The position numbers were made by a program, and so were the translations under genes. The notes under the pieces were generated by a model, which was not told the origin of the DNA, did not search any database, and saw nothing but the letters and a program-made list of their open reading frames with translations. This document shows, in pieces, positions 8,793 through 17,661 of a stretch of DNA of 64,000 nucleotides. The stretch lies in the NCBI RefSeq assembly GCF_013322225.1, contig NZ_JAAMFB010000035.1:1-64000 (forward strand), given 5' to 3'. Every line of letters starts with the position of its first letter. Positions within the stretch are counted from its first letter, which is position 1. This stretch comes from Agrobacterium larrymoorei (GTDB lineage Bacteria > Pseudomonadota > Alphaproteobacteria > Rhizobiales > Rhizobiaceae).

Positions 8793-10360
8793 TGCCTGGA
8801 TCCACCCGCTGCAACTGTCATCACATCTTCTTCCGTCGCCTCCCCGCGCCGCCACTCACGAACAATGTTCCCTTCGAGCATCGCGATGACCCGGTCGGCC
8901 ATTCCCAGAACCTCCGGGAGATCGGTGGAGACGATGATGATGGCTTTACCTGCCGCGGCGAGTTCGTTGACGAGTGCGTAAAAGTCCACGCGCGCATTGA
9001 TGTCTACACCTCGCGTCGGCTCCTCAAGGATGAACACATCCGGCTCGGTGAGGAGCCACTTGGCTGCAATCACCTTCTGCTGGTTTCCGCCTGACAGCTG
9101 GGAGATCGTCTGTTCGACAGACCCGCATTTGACCTTGAGGCTTTTGACATACGTCTGCACGCGCGTCAGTTCGGCGGCACGGTCGAGTACGCCGAAACGC
9201 GTCAACCGGCTGAGGGCGGCGAGCGTCATGTTGCTCGTGATCGAGTGGGATTCGATCAGCCCGTCGCGTTTGCGCTCGGCAGGTACATAAGCGATGCCGC
9301 TGCGGATGGCGTCGCGCGGGTTTTTGACCGAAACCGTCCGTCCGTCGATCTGCATGGTGCCCCGAACCTGAGATTCATGGGCACCGAACAGCGAGCGGGT
9401 CAGATCAAAGGCGCCCGAACCGAGCAGTCCGAAAATCCCCACGACTTCCCCGGCTCGAACGTCCATATCGAGATTTTCGACGAGATAGGGACGGCCGGGT
9501 CCGCCATTGGCGATCGTCCAGTCTCGTAGCGACAAAATCGGCCTGCCGGGTTCGACGACTACTTTTGGATACATTTCGGTGAGATCGCGCCCAACCATGG
9601 CCTTAACGACCCGACGAGGTGTGTCCTTTTGGCCTTCGAGACGAAAGTGATCGACAACGGCTCCATCTCGCATCACCGTGACCACGTTTGCGATGCGCTC
9701 GAACTCGTGGAGGCGGTGGGAGATGTAAATGGTGGTAACACCGTGCCGATGTAGATCGGAAATCTGTTCGAACATTAGCTCGGTCTCGCGCTCGGTGAGG
9801 TTTGAGGTAGGCTCATCGAGAATGAGCAGCTTGACACCCTGCGTCATCGCCCGAGCAATACTAACGAGCTGTTGCTGATGCGTGCTGAGATCGCCCATTC
9901 GCAGTAACGGAGATATTTGGAGCTTGAAGACGGCCAGCCAGCGGGCCGCATCTGTCCAGAGGGTTTTCGTGTCGACCATGCCCCAGCGACGAGGTTCCCT
10001 GTTCAGGTAAAGGTATTCCCCAACTCGTAGCTCCGGGACGACATTGAGTTCCTGCGGGACAAGGAACACACCATGCCGTTCTGCGTCACGGATACTGTCA
10101 AATCGACAGCGTTCGCCTTCGATCTCGATGGATCCCTCGTAGCTTCCGATCACACCCGACAAGATTTTCATGAGAGTCGACTTGCCAGCGCCGTTCTCGC
10201 CGGCGATTGCGTGGACATCACCGCGATTAAACGAAATCGAAACACCTTTGAGTGCGTGCACCAAGCCGTATCGTTTATCGATGCCTGAGAGCGCGGCGGC
10301 AATAAGCTCGACGTCCGCCTCCGCTGGTTTGATGCCTGCTTTCATTTCTTTGGAACTCAT
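8789..10360 (-). CDS. sugar ABC transporter ATP-binding protein (two NBDs)
   Basis: A 523-residue RbsA/XylG/MglA-type ATPase with two nucleotide-binding domains. NBD1 has Walker A GENGAGKST, a divergent signature (DLSTHQQQ) and Walker B LLILDEPTSNL. NBD2 has the usual degenerate Walker A (FGLLGSGAFD), the signature SQLSGGNQQK and Walker B VFILEEPTRGVD. This asymmetry is normal for the carbohydrate-2 transporter class. Start at 10360 (MSSKEMKAG) is supported by GGAGGAG eleven bases upstream, while a longer frame to 10444 lacks a ribosome site. It overlaps the permease gene by 4 bases. Confidence 0.9.
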   Translation of the reverse strand: MSSKEMKAGIKPAEADVELIAAALSGIDKRYGLVHALKGVSISFNRGDVHAIAGENGAGKSTLMKILSGVIGSYEGSIEIEGERCRFDSIRDAERHGVFLVPQELNVVPELRVGEYLYLNREPRRWGMVDTKTLWTDAARWLAVFKLQISPLLRMGDLSTHQQQLVSIARAMTQGVKLLILDEPTSNLTERETELMFEQISDLHRHGVTTIYISHRLHEFERIANVVTVMRDGAVVDHFRLEGQKDTPRRVVKAMVGRDLTEMYPKVVVEPGRPILSLRDWTIANGGPGRPYLVENLDMDVRAGEVVGIFGLLGSGAFDLTRSLFGAHESQVRGTMQIDGRTVSVKNPRDAIRSGIAYVPAERKRDGLIESHSITSNMTLAALSRLTRFGVLDRAAELTRVQTYVKSLKVKCGSVEQTISQLSGGNQQKVIAAKWLLTEPDVFILEEPTRGVDINARVDFYALVNELAAAGKAIIIVSTDLPEVLGMADRVIAMLEGNIVREWRRGEATEEDVMTVAAGGSRQ

Positions 10361-10512
10361 GTCGTGGCTCCTCCTCCAACGAATGACCCATATGTTCAAA
10401 GCTGCGCTGAACGTGATCTGTACTAGCCGATAAGCCATGCTCAACAGATACGGAGGCGCAGATCGTTATGTTCGAAGGCAATGCCAGTCGACGCTGCCTC
10501 CGACAAAGCTAT

Positions 10513-11523
10513 TCATGCGACGCTTGCCGCCACTGGCTCGTGCACTGTCAGCCCACCTGAGCGCTTGAGAACCCAAGAGGCGACGATCGGTGCCAGGATG
10601 GCAGTAACGAGCACAGCGGTGGCAGTTTGGGCAGCGGCCGATTCAACGAAAGGCAGGAAGCGGGGATCGGCGGCCGCCACGGCCATAGGCACGGCCACCG
10701 CGTTGCCAGCCGTCGTACCTGCGGCAAAACCAATTCCGCTTTTGACTCCGCGGCGCAGTAGAAACCGGTAACCAAGGTAAGTGAGCCCTCCGGTGAAAAT
10801 CACGACGCCGACGCCCAGGAGTAAGCCTTGGGCTCCGCCTGTCATTACGGTGCCCAAACTGATGCCGGTCCCAACCGCGAATGACATAAAGGGGATTGTA
10901 ATGCTCGGCACGCTATCGAGAACGCGCGTCCATTCGCGATCGACTGCGCCAACCAGGAGGCCGAGTGCAAAAGGGACAATTGCTGCAACAAGGGCCATGA
11001 AGGGGATCTGACCGAGCCCCGAAGCTCCCAGGAAGATCATGGCGAGAAATGGACCATCATCAAAGGCGCTGGCGACGTAGGCACCTGTGTCCCGCTCGTC
11101 GCCATACTCGCCAGCAAACGCCAACCACAATGCGCCATTGCTGTTGCCCATAATCGCAAGCAAGGCCAGAATGGATATTCCCCAAAACCCTTCGAGCCCA
11201 AATATAAGGCCCAGGATCACGGCGATTGCCGCCGGGATAAGAGTTTTGCACAAAAGCACCACACTCGTCGTTGCTGCGGCTGCTTTCCCGCTGTGGCTAC
11301 CGGTAATTTGCGCACCGGTCGCAAAAATCAGCAGCCCTATCAATGCTAAGGCGCCGTCTTTGAACAAAGCCTGGGTGAAGCCACCAATTCTTAGAGCGTC
11401 GGGAGCGAATGTGTTGATCAGCACCCCCAGAATGAGCGGAATCAACATCATCCCTGCTGGGACTTTTTGCATCGTTTTGAAGAAAGGAATTGACGAAGAT
11501 CCCTGTCTGAATTGCATTTCCAT
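10513..11523 (-). CDS. KdgT-family 2-keto-3-deoxygluconate-type permease
   Basis: A 336-residue secondary transporter of the KdgT family with about ten membrane segments (for example MMLIPLILGVLINTFAP, LIPAAIAVILGLIFG, FMALVAAIVPFALGLLVGA). The family imports 2-keto-3-deoxygluconate and related sugar acids with protons. The conserved AFDDGPF and GFAAGTTAGNAVA motifs are present. Start at 11523 has AAGGAG eight bases upstream. Its presence beside an ABC importer gives the cluster two unrelated uptake routes, possibly for a sugar and for its aldonate. Confidence 0.85.
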   Translation of the reverse strand: MEMQFRQGSSSIPFFKTMQKVPAGMMLIPLILGVLINTFAPDALRIGGFTQALFKDGALALIGLLIFATGAQITGSHSGKAAAATTSVVLLCKTLIPAAIAVILGLIFGLEGFWGISILALLAIMGNSNGALWLAFAGEYGDERDTGAYVASAFDDGPFLAMIFLGASGLGQIPFMALVAAIVPFALGLLVGAVDREWTRVLDSVPSITIPFMSFAVGTGISLGTVMTGGAQGLLLGVGVVIFTGGLTYLGYRFLLRRGVKSGIGFAAGTTAGNAVAVPMAVAAADPRFLPFVESAAAQTATAVLVTAILAPIVASWVLKRSGGLTVHEPVAASVA

Positions 11524-11706
11524 GAGGCACACTCCTTCCCCGCGCCCTACCTCCCAGGTATTGCACGTCACATTCCGTTGAAGTCGAAGTTCTGCGAATT
11601 CTACTTCGATGGATGTGCTAGTGACCTAGGGCTCCTCGTCCCTAAGTGGTGGCACACCATACGAATACTCAGTCGTATTACGCCTATGCTGGCCCGACAT
11701 CTTTGT

Positions 11707-12477
11707 TCAAGCCGGGAGAGCCCCTGCAGCGAGGAACCCGCCATCTACAGGTATGATTGCTCCGTTGACATAACTTGCACCCTCGGACGCCAAAAACGAA
11801 ACGGTCGCCGCAATCTCATTCGGCTTCCCGTAACGCTTTGCCGGAATGGCGGCCGTATACGTCGCCCTGAACTCGGGGGAATGCAAAGCCTCCGTGAGAG
11901 GCGTGTCGACCGGACCGGGCGCAATAGCATTGCTGGTTATGCCGAACGTCGCCAACTCGGTGGCCATCTGTCTCGTCAGTCCGATCACGGCGGCCTTTGA
12001 TACTCCATAAGCGGTGCGCCCATGGCCCACAGCGCGTTCACCAGCGACAGATGCAATGTTGATGATCCTGCCCCAGCCGGATCGCTGCATCAGGCGCGCA
12101 GCATGCTGACTGCACAGCAGCGAACCCGTCACATTGATGTTGATCGTCGCGGTCCAGTTTTCGTATGGAAAGTCGATAAAAGGAAAGGTCTTGGCGATGC
12201 CCGCGTTATTGACCAGAATATCGCAGCGGCCATGTTCAGACTCAACGGATTTGAAAGCCTGCGCGATCGAATGGGCGTTGCCGACATCCATAACCAGTGA
12301 TTTGGCTTTAAGCCCAGCAGCTCGAAGTTCGGTCGCTGCTTTTTCTGCCGCATCCCCGTTAATATCGGCAATGATAACGACAAAGCCGTCCAAAGCGAGA
12401 TGGTTTGCGATTGCAAAACCGATGCCCATGGCGGAGCCAGTCACAAGCGCAACTCTAGTTTCATTCTCGTTTGGCAT
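11707..12477 (-). CDS. short-chain dehydrogenase/reductase
   Basis: A 256-residue SDR of the FabG/gluconate 5-dehydrogenase type. It has TGSAMGIG at the cofactor site, DILVNNAGIAK, IINIASVAGE with the catalytic Ser, YGVSKAAV with Tyr and Lys, and PGPVDTPLTEAL. Start at 12477 is preceded by GGGAGGAAACGAC. It lies between the kinase and the KdgT-type permease genes, so it likely oxidises or reduces the imported sugar acid before phosphorylation. It could replace the D-apionate oxidoisomerase expected in an apionate pathway. That is inference from context. Confidence 0.85.
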   Translation of the reverse strand: MPNENETRVALVTGSAMGIGFAIANHLALDGFVVIIADINGDAAEKAATELRAAGLKAKSLVMDVGNAHSIAQAFKSVESEHGRCDILVNNAGIAKTFPFIDFPYENWTATININVTGSLLCSQHAARLMQRSGWGRIINIASVAGERAVGHGRTAYGVSKAAVIGLTRQMATELATFGITSNAIAPGPVDTPLTEALHSPEFRATYTAAIPAKRYGKPNEIAATVSFLASEGASYVNGAIIPVDGGFLAAGALPA

Positions 12478-12558
12478 GTCGTTTCCTCCCTGACGCCAAA
12501 ATTTCCGGCAATATACCGGTTCACTCACGCTCTTATAAATTGAAGCGAAGCAACGCTT

Positions 12559-13926
12559 TCATTGTCCGTCTCTAGCCGCTGTGAAGTAGCCGACAGATCC
12601 CACCTGTCCGCCCTTCATAGCGATCTCAATTCCGTTTCTGGATGGGTCTGCAGAATGAGCCCGACACAATGGACCGCCAGGAGACAGCTTCGCAACGCTG
12701 GTCAAGGCGTCAATCTTCAGTCTCAGCGCAGCATGGCTCGAAGTGTCTCCTCCTGACAGCACTATACGACTTAGTCCTGTTTCGATGATCAGCCTGTCCA
12801 GTATCTGCCCAAGGCTACTTCCAATGAGATCATTAGCGGCCTCTGCCGTCATCCGATCATGATAGAATTTTTCTTTGAACTGACTGACAGCCGGATCGTC
12901 CGGACCTTTGGCTGTGAAGACCAGAGGATCACGACCTTCGGAAAGTGCAGCCTTGGATCTGCTCACCGCGAGATCGACCTCGGCATTCCATTCAATTTGG
13001 TCTGACACTCGACCAAGATCGAGTCGGATCGCCTCAAAGCCATGGGATGTGGCATGATCGATCTGTGCAGCGGTCATGGGCGATACCGACCCTGACACCA
13101 CAGCAATTCTATTGACAGCCTGCACCGATGTTTCAATGAGCGGATCAGTTAGCAGACCCTCCGAACGCCAGTAAGCCGCGAGTGCCGCCTGCACACCTTG
13201 CGAACCGATAACAAACTTCTGCCCTCTGCCCCCAGCCCAGATAACCTTGCCCGCGGAAACCAAAGTCTCAGCATCGACAAGATCAATTGAGTAGATATGC
13301 GGTTTTTCTGGAGAGGCTTGGCCTATGGTTTCTGTTTGATCGCCGGCTTTCAGTTTGAGAAAGTCAATATTCGATACGGGCAGGTTAGTCTGCGATGCGA
13401 GATGTCTGGCCAGGTCCGATTCGTGCATCGGCGTCGACGGATGGCTGGCCATCGTTGGATGACGATCCAATCGATAATACTGACCGTTGGCTTGAGCGAA
13501 GAGGTGCCCGAAAACCTGGATTCTTCCCATCCCGAGGTCACCCACCAACATCGGGATCGGACCGGGAAATAGTTCCGCACCCAGTTCGGCGGCTTTTCCG
13601 ATGGAGCCAATCTGTGGAGACGAATCGAAGGTCGAACAGACCTTGTAGTGCACGATGGGAGAGCCGGTTTGCGCCAACCGTTCGAAAATTGCTGGCAGTT
13701 GAGCATCCATCCACACAGGACTCTTGGAGCGCGCTATCCCTGCAACGCCAATGCATCTGTATTCAGAAAACTCTGCCAAACGCTCCGCTGATGGAACGTC
13801 GAGAAAAAGCACGGTCTTGATCCCTTGCCAGGCAAATGCTTCCATTGCGGCGGACGATCCCGTGAAATCGTCGCCATAGAAGGACAGCAAAGGACCTGAA
13901 GGAAGAGGCTCAAGCTCCTGGTTCAT
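12559..13926 (-). CDS. DUF1537 four-carbon acid sugar kinase family, candidate 3-oxo-isoapionate kinase
   Basis: A 455-residue member of the DUF1537 sugar-acid kinase family (OtnK, DtnK, OiaK). The N-terminal domain starts LSFYGDDFTGSSAAMEAF, where the conserved DDxTG binds substrate. The C-terminal nucleotide-binding domain has VVSGSVSPMTAAQIDHA and RIVLSGGDTSSHAALRL. The known members phosphorylate 3-oxo-tetronates, threonate, erythronate or 3-oxo-isoapionate. The stop overlaps nothing downstream, but the start overlaps the end of the RuBisCO-like gene by 4 bases, showing tight coupling. The pairing with a RuBisCO-like protein is what points to 3-oxo-isoapionate kinase (OiaK) rather than a tetronate kinase. 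Confidence 0.8.
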   Translation of the reverse strand: MNQELEPLPSGPLLSFYGDDFTGSSAAMEAFAWQGIKTVLFLDVPSAERLAEFSEYRCIGVAGIARSKSPVWMDAQLPAIFERLAQTGSPIVHYKVCSTFDSSPQIGSIGKAAELGAELFPGPIPMLVGDLGMGRIQVFGHLFAQANGQYYRLDRHPTMASHPSTPMHESDLARHLASQTNLPVSNIDFLKLKAGDQTETIGQASPEKPHIYSIDLVDAETLVSAGKVIWAGGRGQKFVIGSQGVQAALAAYWRSEGLLTDPLIETSVQAVNRIAVVSGSVSPMTAAQIDHATSHGFEAIRLDLGRVSDQIEWNAEVDLAVSRSKAALSEGRDPLVFTAKGPDDPAVSQFKEKFYHDRMTAEAANDLIGSSLGQILDRLIIETGLSRIVLSGGDTSSHAALRLKIDALTSVAKLSPGGPLCRAHSADPSRNGIEIAMKGGQVGSVGYFTAARDGQ

Positions 13927-15191
13927 ACGCTCGATCCCAAGGCGAGTTTCAGTACTTCACTTTGTTTCGACGCTGAGTCTAGGCTTTCTCCGGAGATTGC
14001 GGCTTGATAAGCATCTCGCAGTGCCTGGACACCCGCAGCCGGGCCTTTTGGGTGAGCCACGATCCCTCCGCCGGCGGTGACGATCAGGTCATCTGATTGC
14101 AAGCCCGAATAGGTAGCGTGGGCCTGACGCACGGTCTGACCGCTCGAGAATACGGGCATCACGAGGCAAGGCATATCTTCCGACATGGGTGTCAGGCATT
14201 CGCGCGCGGATTTGAGAACCGAATCATTGTCCTCGGAAAACTTGTTGTCGACACCGTTCACGTGCATGTGGTCCGCGCCGGCTAGTCGCCAGAGTTTTTG
14301 CCACGCAACATAAGACCAGCCTAATGAACGGTGGCGGGTCAGGTACCCCCAGCCGTTCCTGTGAGCGTGAATTGGGAGTTGACTGAAGGATCTGAGGGCG
14401 ACGAAACCGGCCATTCCAACCGAGTTGAGACTAACCATAAGACAGGTTGCTTCGGCGAGCACCAGCTTGTCATGACGTCGCCGCATTTCATCCATATCGC
14501 CGGTCAGATTGAAGGCATACATCGTCTTTTTGCCGGTGCGCTCTGCAGCGTCGTTTATAACCCGCATAACGCGATCAACGCGATTATCGAAGGGGCAGAC
14601 AGAGGAATCGCTTTGCAGCTCGTCGTCCTTGATGAAGTCGATCCCACCCGCGACCAGCTCTTGCACCAGGGAGGCAGTTTGATCCGCCGTGAGGCCGACA
14701 CTAGGTTTTATAATCGTTCCGATAATAGGTCCTGATTGAACGCCACAAAGCTCCCTTGTACCGTCAATTCCAAATCCGGGACCTTGATATTTCTGGAAAT
14801 ACGGAGTTGGAAACCGGATATCGACGATCTTCAGACCCGTGACACACGCCAGCTCAAACAGGTTGCCAGCGACTGTGGCCATCAGATTAGGAAGCGATAC
14901 CCCAACAGTTCCAATAGGCCAAGACAGCGTCATCTTTACCCGATGCAGGGGCATTGTGGCGTCGGTCGGGTATCGACCGTCGAGAGCTGGGATAGCGTTG
15001 TAAGTTGCGATGGTCTCGAGGGATTCCACTCTCGCCGCCGCACGCGCCTTCAATTCGGGCGTTTCACCTGGTACCGCAACGAACGTACCGCTTGACTGCT
15101 CGCCTGCGATGATCTCTGCAGCCTGCTCGGGCGGCAAGTATGTCTCGAGGATGTAATCAGCCTCAAGGCGCACGGAATCGGTCACTATCAA
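13923..15191 (-). CDS. RuBisCO-like protein, candidate 3-oxo-isoapionate-4-phosphate (de/trans)carboxylase
   Basis: A 422-residue form IV RuBisCO-like protein with an N-terminal alpha/beta domain and a TIM barrel. Visible active-site elements: GTIIKPSVGLT with K162, the lysine carbamylation motif FIKDDE with K188, D189 or D190 and E191, HAHRNG with H277/R278, and the loop-6 region HVNGVDNKF with K317. In carboxylating RuBisCO the first motif reads KPK, and the second Lys is Ser164 here. Family knowledge: OiaX and OiaT proteins act on 3-oxo-isoapionate 4-phosphate and are encoded beside DUF1537 kinases. The gene is first in the minus-strand array. OiaX, OiaT or a new reaction cannot be told apart by eye. 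Confidence 0.8.
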   Translation of the reverse strand: MIVTDSVRLEADYILETYLPPEQAAEIIAGEQSSGTFVAVPGETPELKARAAARVESLETIATYNAIPALDGRYPTDATMPLHRVKMTLSWPIGTVGVSLPNLMATVAGNLFELACVTGLKIVDIRFPTPYFQKYQGPGFGIDGTRELCGVQSGPIIGTIIKPSVGLTADQTASLVQELVAGGIDFIKDDELQSDSSVCPFDNRVDRVMRVINDAAERTGKKTMYAFNLTGDMDEMRRRHDKLVLAEATCLMVSLNSVGMAGFVALRSFSQLPIHAHRNGWGYLTRHRSLGWSYVAWQKLWRLAGADHMHVNGVDNKFSEDNDSVLKSARECLTPMSEDMPCLVMPVFSSGQTVRQAHATYSGLQSDDLIVTAGGGIVAHPKGPAAGVQALRDAYQAAISGESLDSASKQSEVLKLALGSSV

Positions 15192-15508
15192 TCCTCCTCG
15201 ATCGATAGCGTACCGGATCCTCCTCCGTACCCCATGATCGTGCTGGGATGATACATCCTCGGCTGGCCGAGAACAGGCACAATGCGCGCCTAATGATGTG
15301 ATTTAAAATCACATCATTGGTATTCAGTGCCAAGAGAGAAAATCGTTAGCGACATAACCTCTGCCGAAAATCATTGGTTTCTAGGCATTCTCTCTTAGAA
15401 GAACACGGGGTTCATGCTAATCTAGAGCGACATATCTGTGCGCCAACCTGACATCATCTGTCCGACCGTTTGGTTCCCGCACATAGTAGTATAAGAAGAG
15501 GCTGTCGG
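15192..15508. promoter_or_regulatory. divergent control region, RuBisCO-like gene / LysR gene
   Basis: This 317-base divergent intergenic region separates the catabolic array from its likely regulator. It holds a perfect 27-base palindrome (annotated separately) at 15292-15318. I see no gene in it. Confidence 0.6.
15292..15318. promoter_or_regulatory. 27-base perfect palindrome, probable operator
   Basis: Arms AATGATGTGATTT and AAATCACATCATT are exact reverse complements of 13 bases around a single A. The site lies about 100 bases upstream of the RuBisCO-like gene and 190 bases upstream of the LysR gene. The long dyad with an AT-rich centre fits a dimeric regulator such as the neighbouring LysR protein, but the binding protein is inferred. 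Confidence 0.65.
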
Positions 15509-16387
15509 ATGTCTTACGCAAATCTTCCCTTGCACGCCCTTCGTGCGTTTGAAGCTACAATCCGACTGGGAAGCATGACAAAAGCCGCAAAGGAATTGGA
15601 TGTCAGCCATGGCGCGATAAGCCGTCACATCCGTGAGCTGGAGCGCCTTTATGCGACGACGCTTGTCCGGCGCCTCTCGAAATCGTCAGAGCCGACGCCA
15701 GCGGGAGCTGAGATGGCACTAACTCTTAGCGAGGGGTTTCGCTCCCTCAACTTGGCTGTCGCACGACTCTCAGCCGGCCCCTTGACGCTGTCCTGCTCCG
15801 CGACGATCATGCAATACTGGCTAATCCCGAAATTGCCGGAATTCAAAGCCCTGAATCCACATATCCATTTCCGTCTTAACGTGAACTACAGTGAAGTCGA
15901 TTTTGCGAGAGACGGTATAAGCGTCGCAATCAGGAACACCATGTATAGTCCGCCAGACGACGTGGTTATCTTAGATATGATCGGGGAGGAGATCGGGCCT
16001 GTTTGTAGTCCGGAATACCTGTCGCGAAATCCCTTGAAACATCCTGCCGAACTAAAAGAGGCACAAATATTGGGAACCGCGACGCGCAAGGGGGCCTGGG
16101 AAGAATGGTTTCGGGCTGCTGGAGAGGACGTTCCGGAACTAAAGATTGCGGAAGAGTATGAGCATTTTTATCTCATGCTGCAGGCAGCTACGTTTGGCGC
16201 AGGTCTCGCCATAGCCCCAAAATATCTCGTTCAGCGAGAGATCAATGCGGGACAGCTTGTCGCTCCTTTCGGCTTCATTCTTGGGCCTCACAGATTACAG
16301 TTGTGGATTGCTCATCACCTCAGGCAAAATTTGGATGTCAAGACTTTAGCCGGTTGGATCGAAGCGAAAATGGTTGAAGTCGGCTAG
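15509..16387 (+). CDS. LysR-family (GcvA-like) transcriptional regulator
   Basis: A 292-residue LTTR. The N-terminal winged helix-turn-helix is clear: LPLHALRAFEATIRLGSMTKAAKEL, then VSHGAISRHIRELERL, in the GcvA style. A periplasmic-binding-like effector domain follows (LTLSCSATIMQYWLIPKLPEF onward). I start it at 15509 (MSYANLPLH), because the 13 codons upstream are not typical. It is divergent from the RuBisCO-like/kinase/transporter array across the palindrome, so it is the likely pathway regulator. The inducer is unknown, perhaps a pathway sugar acid. Confidence 0.85.
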   Translation: MSYANLPLHALRAFEATIRLGSMTKAAKELDVSHGAISRHIRELERLYATTLVRRLSKSSEPTPAGAEMALTLSEGFRSLNLAVARLSAGPLTLSCSATIMQYWLIPKLPEFKALNPHIHFRLNVNYSEVDFARDGISVAIRNTMYSPPDDVVILDMIGEEIGPVCSPEYLSRNPLKHPAELKEAQILGTATRKGAWEEWFRAAGEDVPELKIAEEYEHFYLMLQAATFGAGLAIAPKYLVQREINAGQLVAPFGFILGPHRLQLWIAHHLRQNLDVKTLAGWIEAKMVEVG

Positions 16388-16626
16388 CTGGCGGCAGCAA
16401 GATCAGATCTAAGTGCTACCCGCTGTTCTGAACGCATAGAAGCACTTGCAACGCGTGGCGAACGGGTTCGCAGGTCTCCTCTGCGCCGAGCTACGGCCTT
16501 CATCGGCTGATCCGATCACTCGGGCATCAATGTATGGTTGTCGCTCCACCCTTCATTCCTAGAAAACCGGGTTGTCGGGCGACAGAGTAAACATTAACCG
16601 TCGAGATGACATCGGACTCGTACCGG

Positions 16627-16923
16627 CTATTTAGGGCTGGCGGGCTCACAGCAGCGTGAGTTCCGGATTACAGCCACGAGGCGGCGCGCGTCTCGAAGGA
16701 GCGCGTTACGCGTCACCGCACGGTCGTAGACCGGAAGGCACTGCGCGCCTGTCAACCGCGATGCATATAATAACCCATCAGCATCGAACGCCCCGTAGAC
16801 ATAGACAGCCTCGCTCAGCGCCTGTCCATCGCCCTGCGCTTTCGCGCGGGGAGCATCGGTGCTGACCCCGAACTTCAGGAGGCCGGTGGTTCTCAGATCG
16901 AGGACCATCAGGGGATCGAGCAT
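16627..16923 (-). pseudogene. truncated RES-domain protein (C-terminal half)
   Basis: A 98-residue frame resembles the C-terminal half of RES toxins: VLDLRTTGLLKFGV, the QALSEAVYVYGAFDADGLLYA-like stretch with SR, and CLPVYDRAV correspond to the conserved DL..., dGi.Y.SR and lfDra elements. The N-terminal half with the first catalytic Arg is missing and an in-frame stop lies just upstream. No Xre/DUF2384 antitoxin gene is adjacent. It looks like a relic of a RES-Xre toxin-antitoxin pair. The assignment is by motif reading only. Confidence 0.5.
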
Positions 16924-17038
16924 CCTCTTCGGATACCTCTGTCAAACGAACGGCATCCCGTCAAACCGTTGGTCGAGCACCATCACGAAGCGGCAGAGCC
17001 TGGCTTCTGCTCATCTTCTTTGGCGCCGGTACGGGCGC

Positions 17039-17548
17039 CTACCTGCCGACGGTTCGGAGCGGTGCACGGCTCTTGTCGTTGACGCTCTCCGTCACCTTTT
17101 TAAGAAGACCGAGAAACTGCACCTTCTCGCCCTCGCTGAGGACCGCAAGGAGTTGATCTTGAACGCGCTGTACGCTCGGCGCGATTTCCTGAAGCAAATG
17201 CAGTCCGCTGTCGGTTATGTAAAGTTCACGCGATCGTCGGTCTGACTGGCTGACCTTTCTTGCTAGAAAGCCCTTTTCAATAAGGCGAGAAACGACTTCG
17301 CCGATGGTCGCCTTGTCGTAGGCGATAAGCCCGGCAAGGGTCACCTGATCGATCCCGGGATGATGTCTCGTCATGGACAAGGCACCGAACTGCACTGGGG
17401 TAAGGTCGAGGCCGGCGGAAGCGGTTTCTGCCATGAACATTGAGACCGCAGCTTGCTGGAGGCGCCGGATGAGGTGGCCCGGCGCTTCGTAGAGGTCGTC
17501 ATTGAACTCGTAGTTCGTCATCCGCAGCAATTCCGTTCCGCTCCGCAT
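17039..17548 (-). CDS. MarR-family regulator of the gentisate operon
   Basis: A 169-residue winged-helix regulator: FGALSMTRHHPGIDQVTLAG, YDKATIGEVVSRLIEKGFLAR as recognition segment, and KVSQSDRRSRELYITDSG as the wing. N-terminal and C-terminal helices form the dimer interface. The start could be 17548 (GAGGG upstream) or 17521. It is divergent from the gentisate dioxygenase gene with an inverted repeat between, so it probably represses the operon until gentisate or a related aromatic acid binds. Confidence 0.85.
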   Translation of the reverse strand: MRSGTELLRMTNYEFNDDLYEAPGHLIRRLQQAAVSMFMAETASAGLDLTPVQFGALSMTRHHPGIDQVTLAGLIAYDKATIGEVVSRLIEKGFLARKVSQSDRRSRELYITDSGLHLLQEIAPSVQRVQDQLLAVLSEGEKVQFLGLLKKVTESVNDKSRAPLRTVGR

Positions 17549-17618
17549 TAAATCTAACCCTCACGTAGACCGAACCTACTGCCATTGACAATCCATAATC
17601 GGTAAGTGTACCTACGAT

Positions 17619-17638
17619 ATAGTAAGTGGTCTTATTAT
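17619..17638. promoter_or_regulatory. inverted repeat upstream of gentisate dioxygenase, candidate MarR operator
   Basis: ATAGTAAG (17619-17626) and CTTATTAT (17631-17638) are reverse complements except one base, with TGGT between. It is 24 bases upstream of the dioxygenase start and near the probable promoter, as expected for a MarR repressor site. A TTGACA sits at 17585-17590 but lacks a well-spaced -10. Confidence 0.4.
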
Positions 17639-17661
17639 TTTGAACGCGATGGGAGGAAATC

